Made by a program: the position numbers and the translations under genes
The notes under the pieces: model-generated
The model's database searches: none
Told to the model about the DNA's origin: nothing
Seen by the model: the letters and a program-made list of their open reading frames with translations, nothing else
Part shown: one piece after another, positions 1-10,190 of the stretch
How the letters are laid out: every line of letters starts with the position of its first letter
Numbering within the stretch: position 1 is the stretch's first letter
Assembly (NCBI GenBank): GCA_907163375.1
Contig: CAJQUW010007764.1
Coordinates: 62,001-126,000, forward strand
Length of the DNA: 64,000 bases
Direction of reading: 5' to 3'
Source of the DNA: Prostheceraeus crozeri
Taxonomy: Eukaryota > Platyhelminthes > Polycladida > Euryleptidae

Positions 1-172
1 ATCCATAATCATATCATTGTAGAACTGGTTTTTCAGTATCCTGAACATTGACATTATGGTGTTGGTACTTCCTCATTTGTTCATTCATTTGTACATTCCT
101 CGTATACTGTACCACCGGGTATTTCATAACGAAATAAAACCCTTGAATTTTGAATTTTGAGAGAGAGAGAGA
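1..172 (+). mobile_element. LINE 3' untranslated end with (GA)n junction
   Basis: AT-rich untranslated sequence ending in a repeated TTGAATTT-type tail (about 143-159) followed directly by (GA)n at 159-172. A very similar tail and GA run occur at 1291-1325, so this is read as the 3' end of a non-LTR retrotransposon whose body lies outside the window. No coding sequence is visible. The CR1/L2-like assignment is inferred from the short repeated tail and the protein fragments elsewhere in the window. Confidence 0.6.
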
Positions 173-178
173 TAAATC

Positions 179-481
179 TGTAGCGTCATCAAATTAAGAA
201 CTGGTAATCACACTCTTGCAGCAGAAGTTGGAACATATCAAAATCGTAGTATTTATAAAGACTGTATTTGTAAATTCTGTGACTTGAATAAGATTGAAGA
301 TATCTTCCATTTCATTGTTGAATGTCCATGCTATAACGATGAAAGAGATGCACTGATTCCAGACTTGAGAGACATAACACGATCAGATTTCTATGTCTAC
401 ATGGATGCATTAACAATAGGAAAAATCAGACCAGTAGACGAATATATTGACAGAGCAATGGACATCAGAAATCATAGATAG
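179..481 (+). pseudogene. LINE ORF2 C-terminus with CCHC-like knuckle (5'-truncated)
   Basis: An open frame from about 179 to the stop at 479-481 translates to a sequence typical of the extreme C-terminus of non-LTR retrotransposon polyproteins. KLRTGNHTLAAEVGTY is followed by a CCHC-like knuckle, CKFCDLNKIEDIFHFIVECP (C-x2-C ... H-x4-C), then CYNDERDALI. There is no start codon of its own. The frame begins just after a (GA)n run, so the copy is 5'-truncated, as usual for LINEs. The reverse transcriptase is absent. The 3' UTR probably continues to about 1325. The exact clade is not settled from this short piece. Confidence 0.75.
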
Positions 482-1325
482 CGGAGTGTAAAATAATTGA
501 CATCTACAAATGGACTATCATCTTAATGTCTGAAACAATAGCAACGAAAAGATGGCAATATAATTGTATAGATATCTGTGCTGATTCAAACCAAGAGTAG
601 ACCAAATAAATCAATTACTTAGTGATCAGAAAAGGAACAGATATCAGAAATCTGCTATAGATAAAAGCATTGAAAAGCTGCATTATCACAAAATGTTGAG
701 AAATATTCACTGACCCAATCAAAAGGATGGAAGGCATGCATTACCTTTCACTCGCTAAAATCTCATATCGGAGGACGGACGTTACAAGTGGTTGATTATA
801 TAGCTGAATTATATTTCAAATCGTTTCAGGTATGTACTAACTATTGTTGATTGGAATCACTGTTTCAAATTATGTTAATTTGTAATTAATCAGTTCCTCC
901 GATCAAATAATAGGAATTATTAATCTGCTGCGAAGTGTGATGTGCAAATAAAATCATTAAGATAAATACGATGGAAGCTAAAATGCGATGTGAACATAAT
1001 TAATAATAACATGTAATCATGCATGCTTCGTCTCCTCTCCTCCACATATGTGCCACATTCGTACCACCCATGCAGTTTTTTTCGTCATTGTGCTCTACAA
1101 CATTGTGCTCAGTCATTTCAGACATTCATCTCATCGATCTCATCGAAGACAGTCATCATGGTGCAGTGTGATTTTATCTATCATTCATTCTCATCCCTTG
1201 TCATCTTTTCATTCATCCGTACGCCGCTTAATATGTACATATTTACCTTATGTAAACTCAGCCATGTTTGACCCACAAGATGGGCAATAAACCATTTTGA
1301 ATTTTGAATTTTGAGAGAGAGAGAG
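482..1325 (+). mobile_element. LINE 3' UTR ending in TTGAATTT tail and (GA)n
   Basis: Non-coding sequence downstream of the LINE C-terminus. It ends with a polyadenylation-like AATAAA (about 1286-1291), the tail ATTTTGAATTTTGAATTTTGA and (GA)n at 1313-1325. The end closely matches that at 143-172. The short open frames at 1023-1290 carry no recognisable domain and are treated as chance. Whether 482-1325 is one UTR or includes another small insertion cannot be decided without related copies. Confidence 0.55.
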
Positions 1326-2029
1326 GATCTGCAGAATATCCGCAAGGACAAGAATATGCAGATATTGCCCTATTGTAGCCCTATGATAAAATTTGATAAT
1401 TCACTGACTACAAGCGTCATAGAAGTACATAGACATTAATAATTTGAAAACAATACTGTAGCGATCGTCTCAGCAATTAAGAAACCAGAATAAGAAGATT
1501 TCAAATGCGTGTTGGAGAGATAGCAACTAGCGAGGAATTTGATTCAGGCATTCTTTTGTACCGCTAGGGGTTGGTAATGACATCATATTATTCATAGACA
1601 TCCCTGCTTAGATGCATTTATGCGCTAAGTACCTACATAAGCTATGATTTAATAAGACACAAAATAGTTTTTCGACACTTACCTATAATCACGTATATTG
1701 TTACGCATTATACACGCATTATATTTACCACACTTGAAGTATTGTCATGTTCATCATTCAAGAAGTAACATAGAGGTGGCTTCAAAAGCATGCACGAATT
1801 CATAGCATGAAAAACGTAGATTTTTAGAAGTCGTTGGCTGCATGGTTGCTGAATAGTCATGAAAATAACTTAAAACATTACCAGAAAATAAAGTCTGAAT
1901 TTCAAATATACCATGAATCATTCCAGTGCAAACTTTGAAAATCACCATGTAAATCATGACAAAGCACTGAAAATTGCCAAAGTTAATGTACATGGTAAAT
2001 TCCAGAAGTTCAATAAATAATTATTTTTT
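1326..2029. other. No feature seen
   Basis: AT-rich sequence without a supportable gene, palindrome or repeat match elsewhere in the window. Confidence 0.4.
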
Positions 2030-2044
2030 AAATTCTTCTTCAAT

Positions 2045-2700
2045 AATTTTTCTGATTTCCGCAAAAGTAAGCAAACACAATGTGCGATGAACGAAGGCTC
2101 AAAACAAGACAATTAGCAATGGCATGTCTTTTGTGTTGTGTCTTCATTGTTTGTGTACTTTTGCGGAAATGCGAAATATATTGAAGAAGTTTGAAAAAGA
2201 ACTATTGAATTTCTATGAATACAACTTGCATATTCGTGCTCCTCACATCGCAAGGATTCAGAGGATACCAAACATGAACAATGTTGATGAAAAAGTGAGA
2301 GCATAACATTCTCAAGCAAAAAGGTCATGATTTTGTGATAACTTCACGATATCACTAGTTTCTTCCTAGTTCACCGATTGTGATTTCAAGAATATCAAAA
2401 GAAAGCTCAGAAAATGCTTGATCTCCCTATGCCTGAATAGTTATCATACTCACATGCCTTCTTATTGAAAAATTGCGATTTGCAAATTGAACGAATTTCA
2501 TAATTCGACAACTGCTCAACAAATTGAATGTCGGATACAAGTCTATCATAGTTCATTTTAAAGCTGAGAACAAAGCTCTCGAACGATGTCTGGTACGTTA
2601 TTGTGCGACAGTTTTGGAAGAAATGAGAATTGATTGAATTTCAGCGAAATTTAGTTGGTCTGTTTTTCATGGGCAGCTCTATGTTGAAGCTGCAAGTGAG
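2045..2700 (+). repeat. Dispersed repeat family B, copy 1
   Basis: This block is alignable by eye with 27500-28110. Shared stretches include GCTCACCGATTTTGAT-like and ACTCACATGC(C)TTCTTATTGA segments in the same order. Its first part (2065-2170) is an imperfect inverted repeat in which TTTCCGCAAAAGTA is mirrored by TACTTTTGCGGAAA. There is no coding capacity. It is most likely a non-autonomous DNA transposon or an old repeat, and its termini and target duplication were not identified. Confidence 0.6.
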
Positions 2701-3290
2701 ACCTAGATGATCTATTATGAATTCTTATATCCATGAAATTTGTCAACATCAACTAAATATTCCTAAGCGGCATCAGGATAATCATCTTTACCCAAAGAAT
2801 GTCAAAAGCAAAATATGCCTATGCAGGCATTTTTCTAAATTCCAATCTATTTGATTGATGTTAAACATGAATCATTGTGGTAGAAATGCTCGTGAATAAA
2901 ATGAACTATGATGTCTCATCAGCAGGTAGGTCAAATGCACTGTAAGAAGGAAATTTATAAAAAACGTCGCTCATGCAATTATAAATTTGCCCAGCTGTCT
3001 CACAATTTAATCTTATATTTGCACTTACAGGTAAAGCTATCCTTAAGAATTCAAACAGTTCAATGTGACCAGGGAATGAATTCAATTGCGAATGACGAAT
3101 ATAATTGCTTGATGACAGGACGTGACTGATTCTTCAGCTTTCATCACTGCTAAACCGCATTGATGGTGATATGTGTAGATTTTTGAGTAGTTTATGAGTA
3201 GTACATTGGATCTTCGGAATAGGACTACTAATGAATAACAAGTGGTGGAAACATTGCACATTGTAATAGCAAGTTGGTTCCCAGAATTCG
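2701..3290. other. No gene seen
   Basis: AT-rich, with only short unsupported frames. The final part may belong to the LINE fragment that becomes readable at 3310. Confidence 0.4.
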
Positions 3291-3432
3291 TCGACCGACC
3301 TTGGGAGGTCGATCTTTTATCGTTGCTGCAGTACGCGCCTGGAATGGTCTCCCTAATCTCAGGCAAATTGACAGTCTTTGTGAGTTCAAGAAACAGGTTA
3401 AGAATCACTTTTATGAACTTTCATTCTTTTAG
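3290..3432 (+). pseudogene. LINE reverse-transcriptase C-terminal fragment
   Basis: The frame from 3310 to the TAG at 3430-3432 reads RSFIVAAVRAWNGLPNL followed by RQIDSLCEFKKQVKNHFYE. This is the widely conserved end of CR1/L2/Jockey-type ORF2 proteins (vR-x-WN-x-LP ... FK-x2-lk-x-h). Only the last ~40 codons are recognisable. The reverse-transcriptase core is missing, so the copy is dead on arrival. No (GA)n tail follows, unlike the LINE ends at 172 and 1325. Confidence 0.7.
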
Positions 3433-4902
3433 TCTATGCTTTTATTATCATTGTGAAGTGGTCTTGCAGTCATGTAACTAAATGCCACTGAAATATAAAA
3501 AAAAAGTATTTTGTCACTTTATTCACAAAATACCATTTTGGCAAATTTTGAATGTGCAAATAATTAAGCAATTCCGAAGAACATCAATAAGTTTTTCTGT
3601 TATCGAAACTTGCTCGGTACGTTTACCGGGGTTTCACTGCCACACGAAAGTCCAACATGCCCAAAATGGCACTTGAATAATTTTTAACAACTTTCGAAGT
3701 GTTTTTATTGAAGTCAGAGAGCGTAAACAATCAGTTTTGGAAAGTATCAATGACATACTACCATTAATTTCTTAAACCGGGTTTTCCCGGGTTAGCGCAA
3801 GATAAATGTTACAATAGATTTTCGTGTTATACATGTACATTCGTGTTTGAAGGTAGGCTGTTTGAACTTCGTGTTCGCGTTTCGGCTGAAGAACTCCGTG
3901 CTGGTTTGAGGGTAAATTTTCAATGACTGCTGACCTCTAGTAAAATCCATTAACGGTCAGATGAGACATTTTGACTCAGTGTATTTAATAAGGTATCATT
4001 TTCTATTGATTCGTGATCAGATGCCGCACATCACTGCGATCAAAGAGAGAGGACATCATCATGGTCTACAGCATCATCAATTTTTGCTTATGCATGTTTT
4101 GGACGTATGTTAATCAGATGATCAGTCGACGAGAGATTATTTCAGGTTCTTTTTCAAATCGAATTAAGGAAGACTCCCAGAAGTTAGGTCGAAATTTGCA
4201 ATTTTAGAGTAAAAACATGCACTTTAGACGGACCTCCGTCGTCCTGTGCCTTCCATCGGTTGATGGTAATCATTCTACACATAAAAATTAAGAGGACTTG
4301 ACCTTCCATCGGTTGGCGGGACAGACAACAACGTAGGCCCTCAGTGTGTAGCCAGCAGTTTTTCTCTCTCTCTTCTCTTTCTTTCTCTCTCTCTTCAGAT
4401 TCGTGTTGCTCCTTGATTCTTCGGCAGGTGTGCGTGCAACCTTCTTGAGCCTCTACTGAGTAGCCGCGTCTGTTTTCTCTCCCTCTTATCTCTGAATACT
4501 TGATCATTGCTGATTTTCGGATACACAATGCAATTTGAATTATTAGGCTCTTTCAGGTTTCAAATTCCCATTCTATTCTTCAACTCGAGGATGTACTCAA
4601 ATTTAATATTCTATTTACAGAAGATGATCCTATTTGTCCATACATGTATGTATTACAGCAAAAATAGGAATTGTATCTGATTTGGCTATGTTAAAAGGCT
4701 CTTTATTATGAAATTCAAGTAATAGAAATCTATGAAATACTATGTATCTACCTATATCCCTTTCGAAACTGGGCTGAAATATATTTCTGCCCAGTTGTAA
4801 AACTTTCTGCCCGATAATGAAAACCAGGTAGGTTAACAATTATATAATTAATATACGCAGTAAGCATATGAAAGATCAAATAAATCAAACATCATAAAAA
4901 CA
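3433..4902. other. No gene; TC-rich microsatellite at about 4360-4396
   Basis: No coding region can be supported. A pyrimidine-rich microsatellite of CT and CTTT units lies at about 4360-4396. CCTTCCATCGGTTG occurs twice about 62 bp apart (near 4249 and 4311), flanking sequence of unknown nature. Confidence 0.4.
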
Positions 4903-6264
4903 TCACAAGTCAATTTCAAGTAAACCCCACGAAGTATGTAGTCGCGCTTTTTTCTGATGAGTGCCGGTACGGGAATCTTCAGGAATTTGGCTTTGAACTG
5001 TTTCATTTACAGTTAGAGACATGTTGCACTCGTTTGATATATGAAATATTTTCTTTTCATTTGTGCAGTCATTGACAGTTTCTGAAAGTTTGGCTGACAA
5101 ATTTCTAAAATCTGAATCACGCCTTTTTCGATCGTATCTTTCAACAGATGAAGTATTTTTGTGCCCGGTTACCAACATAATGTCCTTAACAGGGAAATTC
5201 TTCTCTCTCATGATTGTCACCACTGTGACTCGTATGCAATGATTGGTATAAATTTTACTCAAATTCAACTTTTTTGAGAGATTTTTCATGAAATCTGAGA
5301 GAATCGTTTTTCCTACTGGAAATTTTGACAGACCATTTTTTGTACATTTCAGAAAAAGAGGCGTATTTTCGTCTGCGTCACTAGGAAAACTATCTTTATA
5401 CAGTTTAAGAGCTTCTACAGGGCAACATGATTTATCTGATTTCTCGTACATTCGAGCTTGTTTAAAGTCCGTATGTTCTTTCGAATTGAGCGAGGCTTTG
5501 ACATTTTTTGAGGCCATTGGGACATCTATCACTGCATATTGAGCTCCAGAGCTGTCAGATTTTATTACAATGGTGGAGCATTTCATATTCCGCAGATTCT
5601 CTCTACCACGTAATCCAAAATAATAAATTGTGTTGAATAGAACTTCATCCTGCAACACTTGTGTGGAAGTTCTAGTAAAATAATTGAGAACCTTTTGGAA
5701 ATCATCTTCATTGATTGCATCATATTCTTTTCCTTTTTGTTGACTGCTATTGAGGAATTTGCCGACCATGGATCTCAAAACTCCATTAGCACGCTTGAAG
5801 TCATCACCACGAATTATATTGATAGTTCTGTTCACGTCTGGCGACGTCAAATGTCTCTGTATTGAAGCACGTATACAAATTAAGCTGCTGGGACTGTAGA
5901 ATGTTCCGGTTTTTGTTTTCAGAGAAGAGTAAAATAAACGAAGATAGTCATTTAAAGTCTCATTTGGCAGGTTTTCGAAATTTGCTGTCAGCTTCTGTGT
6001 TTCTAAGAAGCCTCGAAATTTTGCAATGTGGTTCTTAGTCTGAGTCACTGTTCCTGTCGGGATGCTACACTTCTCCAAATCGCTTAAAAATTGTAACTGG
6101 TCTGAATTTAATTCAACTGCATCTTCCTCGGAGTCTTCGTCATAAAAAGTTATGCGCATCGATTTGTAGGCAACTTGTTCAAATTGTTCTGTTGATAGTC
6201 CAGAGACAATTCCTCCAGGGACATTATCAAAATTAATAAGATTGATAGGAGCTTTTTCACTCAT
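4903..6264 (-). CDS. Crypton-type tyrosine recombinase (intact)
   Basis: An uninterrupted frame of 453 codons from ATG at 6264-6262. A further upstream Met at 6303 would add 13 residues, but MSEKAPINLINFD is the more natural start. The enzyme would cut and rejoin DNA through a 3'-phosphotyrosine link to move its own Crypton element. An N-terminal SAM-like core-binding region is followed by a catalytic domain with the full residue set (numbered from 6303): Arg232 in FGLRGRENLR, His355/Arg358 in NHCIRVT, His381 in TGHKNTSSVERY and nucleophile Tyr390. Animals also carry domesticated Crypton-derived proteins (KCTD1, ZMYM and QRICH1 relatives), so a tamed gene is possible, but the repeat-rich setting and lack of visible introns favour a mobile copy. 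Element termini were not identified. Confidence 0.85.
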   Translation of the reverse strand: MSEKAPINLINFDNVPGGIVSGLSTEQFEQVAYKSMRITFYDEDSEEDAVELNSDQLQFLSDLEKCSIPTGTVTQTKNHIAKFRGFLETQKLTANFENLPNETLNDYLRLFYSSLKTKTGTFYSPSSLICIRASIQRHLTSPDVNRTINIIRGDDFKRANGVLRSMVGKFLNSSQQKGKEYDAINEDDFQKVLNYFTRTSTQVLQDEVLFNTIYYFGLRGRENLRNMKCSTIVIKSDSSGAQYAVIDVPMASKNVKASLNSKEHTDFKQARMYEKSDKSCCPVEALKLYKDSFPSDADENTPLFLKCTKNGLSKFPVGKTILSDFMKNLSKKLNLSKIYTNHCIRVTVVTIMREKNFPVKDIMLVTGHKNTSSVERYDRKRRDSDFRNLSAKLSETVNDCTNEKKIFHISNECNMSLTVNETVQSQIPEDSRTGTHQKKARLHTSWGLLEIDL

Positions 6265-6304
6265 AATGTCTATGTGTAATTCAAGAATGGCAGAGTATTG
6301 CATA

Positions 6305-6390
6305 CATAGAAATTAACAATACCAAAGAAAGTCCTAGAATGGAAATTGTATGAAAATTATGGCACACGCCGGGGGAACTTAGTTGAGGCA
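6305..6390 (+). repeat. Partial match to MITE family G beside the Crypton 5' end
   Basis: CATAGAAATTAACAAT at 6305 resembles the family G terminus. It is followed by TAGAATGGAAATT and then GGCACACGCCGGGGGAACTT-AGTTG-A-GGCA. The same blocks occur in the same order in the G copies at 50749 and 51554. Similarity stops at about 6390, leaving a ~85-bp fragment immediately upstream of the Crypton frame. Confidence 0.65.
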
Positions 6391-7314
6391 AAAAGCAAAT
6401 TTTGCGGACTGGCTTTCTTGTTTTCTTCTTGGCATTTTCAATTATCAAGTCAATTTGTGATTTAGATTGTTGCCCCATGTCCAAAGATCATGTACACAAA
6501 AGCAATAGTGAATTTACAAAAAAGTGCAGCGACAGGATGACAGAGAAGGAAATCTTTTATAACGTTCTGTACGTTCATCATTTTGAAATATCAGTCCTAT
6601 AATCAATCAAGAGTATAATCAGACACATATGCAACTTGTAATGTCGATTTACAGAGCATGCATTGCTCCATCTTAAAATCAGAGGCCAAGAAATCTTACA
6701 GTATTCATTTTACTTTGAAGGGTTCCCCTGTTCATAATATTTGAACAATTTTCAAAACCTTTGCATGTTTCGAATATGAGCCTTCAAAATATCATCACAC
6801 TATATCAAATGTGTCATTTAATGATTAATTGAAAAGTTCCAACGACATTTCATTTATCTGATAAATGACTGTCGCTAACTTTCGATGTGCTTATTCTAGA
6901 GGAGCGCTAGGTTTCTTGACCGTTAGAAGGAAAAATTATCCAATAATTAGAATTTTTATCTTTGAATTCTTGAAATATTCTTACAACCAATACAGCGACT
7001 ACTTTCGATTATGACTCTGTGAACCAAATTTCAATTCGTATTCCAGTGTTGAAAAATTGCAGAATAGTTGTTGATGACTGGTACAAATAGACACACTATA
7101 TTAATCCATGTAATAGTAGGCTATTTCACATAAAACAATGCCACTATCTCACTTAAAATTCTCTTCATGAAAATCCTGTAATTTGGTGTCAACAACTTCC
7201 ACAACCAACTTGGCAAATAGTTTGACTATGATATAATGTTTTAGATCGAATCTGATCTGCAGACCATAGATTTTTCCATGTGCCATCATTGCACATAGGC
7301 AAGATATCAAACTT
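6391..7314. other. No feature seen
   Basis: AT-rich sequence upstream of the Crypton. A Crypton promoter or element end may lie here, but nothing is diagnostic. Confidence 0.35.
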
Positions 7315-7453
7315 CCATTCTAGTGTATTATTATCTACTTCTATGATTGCATACAATATCGTAATTTTCTTTGAAATTCAAACTTGCCTAGATGCTATGA
7401 ATTACATTATGGATCTTAATCATAGAAGTAGATGATAATACACTATAGAATGG
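7315..7453. repeat. Short imperfect inverted repeat (139 bp)
   Basis: CCATTCTAGTGTATTATTAT at 7315 is mirrored by ATAATACACTATAGAATGG ending at 7453, and the pairing continues inward through TCTACTTCTATGATT. A solo-hairpin MITE is the likeliest explanation. No target duplication was recognised. Confidence 0.6.
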
Positions 7454-7525
7454 TTTACTCCAATTTAGATTTCCATGATAGATGCTATCAAAGATCTAGA
7501 TATTGACCATAGGGCAGATACAATG

Positions 7526-7629
7526 GCATTATTAGCTGTGTTAGTCGGGCAGAAATATCATGGACCCTCGGCCGCTTACGCGGCCTCGTCTCCATGATAT
7601 TTCTGCCCTCGTAACACAGCTAATAATGC
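7526..7629. repeat. Near-perfect 104-bp palindrome
   Basis: GCATTATTAGCTGTGTTA and then GGGCAGAAATATCATGGA are mirrored by TCCATGATATTTCTGCCC and TAACACAGCTAATAATGC. A GC-rich inner hairpin (GGCCGCTTACGCGGCC) sits at the centre. The loop would be only a few bases. This is either a tiny foldback MITE or a structured site. Confidence 0.75.
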
Positions 7630-9349
7630 TATATTCCAAGCATACAATAATATCAAATCAAAATAAACATGTTTTAAAACGATATCTTTCTTGACATGGT
7701 TTCGTGTTGAAATTCATCGAATGCCCTTACATTCTACATCGTTCAATATCACTGAGATAATCTCATTTCTATGTAACAATTCTTCTCTAAAATGAAGATG
7801 TCTATTTACAAGATTTCAGGTTATAGAAATATTTACGACAGCGCAGAATATTGTAACATTCAGACAATTATCCATAGCAAAAATAGTTTAAATCCAGTTG
7901 ATATTCCTTGTTACAAAGTAACAGAAGAAACAGATGTGGAAAGTAACGAGATACAATAAACGACATTTCTCGTCAAAAACTTGTACAAGATCTTTAGCGT
8001 TTCCTCTCACTGAAATCATGAAGTTCTACAGCTAAGAATAATGCGAATGCTGTGTTTTGAAATTCTTGCCAAACTACAGCTCAAGACGAGAATGAACTAT
8101 ACATTTAATGACGAAGTGAATCAAAACTCGATGCTTGAAGTTGTTGTTAGGCTCCCATCAGGATTCAGATTATTTAGAGATTTAGAGATTATTTAGAGAC
8201 GATTCTCCGGAAAGATGGGTTCGCAAAGCCCATGGAGTGGATCCGAATAGCGAGGACACAAATTTCAAAGCTAAATGATTTTGGGTGTAGTAAACAATAA
8301 AGACCACCATAGAAGTCAGACTTTCTGCTTTTCTTTTTAAGTTTGTGGGACATTGCAATAGTTGTAGGTGTTGAAAATGTCATTGAGGTGATAACTATGG
8401 TTCACAATTTGGACTCGTAGATATCTCAAGCTTTATATATTTCACTGTTCTGAGCTGCATGGGCTATGTAGAGATAATCATAGATTTGAGTGTCTTACAG
8501 ATCAAAATTTTGGAATTTTTATGTCATAGATTTTATGTTCAGTAAAAATGCATTTATTTTACTTTTCAAATGATATAGGCTGTCATTCGATTTAGGCTGT
8601 CATTTGAAAGATAATATATCTTCATTCTAGTACCGCCAGCTTAAACAAAAGCGAAAAGGCAGACTTCTTTGGTATTTGCCGAGGAAATTCGACTTTCACA
8701 TTTTTTACAATAAAACAGCTGAAAGAATTGCTTTTATCATTACTTTAAAAGTATTTATGATTATGCGGTAGTCCATTCTTCTTTGGCATTCTAGCATTTT
8801 TGGAACTATAATTTTCCAGCTCGCATGATTCTCAGATGCCTTCTGTCAAGGTAGTGCATAAAAAGACATGAGTCTCCTTTAAATTTTTAGCTTCGGAGTT
8901 GTTTAGAAAAGCGGTGTCACAATTTTGTTCTTGTGCCATCACGTCGCGCTGCTAATTAGTGCACTATACAGCATTAGAGAGTTCACATTCTCAGTTTTCA
9001 AATGTGCTATTTACCCTGTATTCTGGAAACTGGCTAGAATATACAAAAACTGCTACATTTTAGAAGTCGCAATATTCGACAAGGAAACACGTGAATGCAA
9101 TAATGAATCAGCCACGTGAAGGAGGAGGATTTTTTGATTAGTCTTTTGATGTGTCGAAATGAGTAGACAAGAAGAGAAACTCTGATTTCGCTAATTTAAA
9201 GCATTTTGTCATCGATTATTTTATATGAAAACTGAACATTCTTAGGTAAAAACTAATGAAAGCACCTGCAGCAACCACTTCTGGGGAACCTAGGAGAATC
9301 GACTAGACAATTTGCTGCCTATGATGTTCACAAGGTCAAAAAGATGTTC
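7630..9349. other. No gene; repeat family I at about 8455-8680
   Basis: No supportable coding region. About 8455-8680 is homologous to 36830-37030: both contain AGATCAAAAT, a TTTTTATGTCA-like block, CTTTCAAATGAT and GGCTGTCATT-like segments in the same order. This marks a dispersed repeat with no identified ends. Confidence 0.45.
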
Positions 9350-9945
9350 TTCTTGTTCCTGACACAATCACGAATTATGGATTGCTGAATGGGAATCATG
9401 CCCATCATCAAAATACCTACGCCGCACGACTGTCACCGCATGTACACTAGGTGACATTGACACGCGTAATTACGGAGCACCCCAAACAACCGTGGTTAGG
9501 AGCAGTTTGTAATTCTACGCGCGTACACACGTGATGCACTAAGAGTCAGCAATCACTTGATCTGATGCTGTCAAAACATGTGGAATGTCATGAATACGAG
9601 CGGGCGAGCGTTTATAGTTAAAGCGTCGTTTACGGCTGTCTGCGCTGCCGCTTGAACCACGGATGACCCGCTTGGCATATTCTGTCTTCCGAGCATTAAA
9701 TTGAGGTCCTATCACATTGTTTAGCCCCTGATACATGCAGACACATGAGACGCAAAGTCTATATAACAGAACTGCCGACATATGTTGCAGTGACGTAACG
9801 CGTAACCACAGATGTTTAGGGTCATGTGCAATTACGCGTAACTGGGCGTGGCATGTCACCGCAAGCAGCGATGGCTTTCTGACACAATCATGATTCTAGC
9901 GCTTTGTCAGTCTTGGTGGTAGTCGTGCTGCATGACATGCGAATC
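9350..9945. repeat. Inverted-repeat element (MITE-like), CG-containing arms
   Basis: The left arm at about 9449-9500 (GGTGACATTGACACGCGTAA, then ACAACCGTGGTTA) is mirrored at about 9790-9862. Weaker pairing continues outward, where the GACACAATCA block at 9360 resembles one at 9882. The interior holds no recognised protein. A block with CACAAGGTCAAAAAGATNTT at 9329 is shared with the SINE pair at 17.9-18.3 kb. Confidence 0.5.
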
Positions 9946-10190
9946 TCGATCATAGGTCTATCAGCCAATAGGCTTGGCATTAATTGGATCACTGTGTGAC
10001 AAGAATCGCCGCTCTGTTCAACACGTCATGTATTTTGAAAGAAATAGAATTAATTGAATTGTAATTGTGACACGCTTTCGGTCGTCTACTTTATGAACAA
10101 CTCTTAAACCCACAGTTTCACATTTTGACCAGAATGACATTTGTATGAAATTTACATCAATTACGCGAAATGATAGAAAAATCGAATGAA

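Noticed and set aside
4184-4528. 114-codon minus-strand frame rich in Glu/Arg
   Set aside because: Its EREKEREEREK character comes from translating the CT microsatellite at about 4360-4396.
9539-9859. 106-codon minus-strand frame as a gene
   Set aside because: It lies inside an inverted-repeat element, has no domain and no splice or start context.
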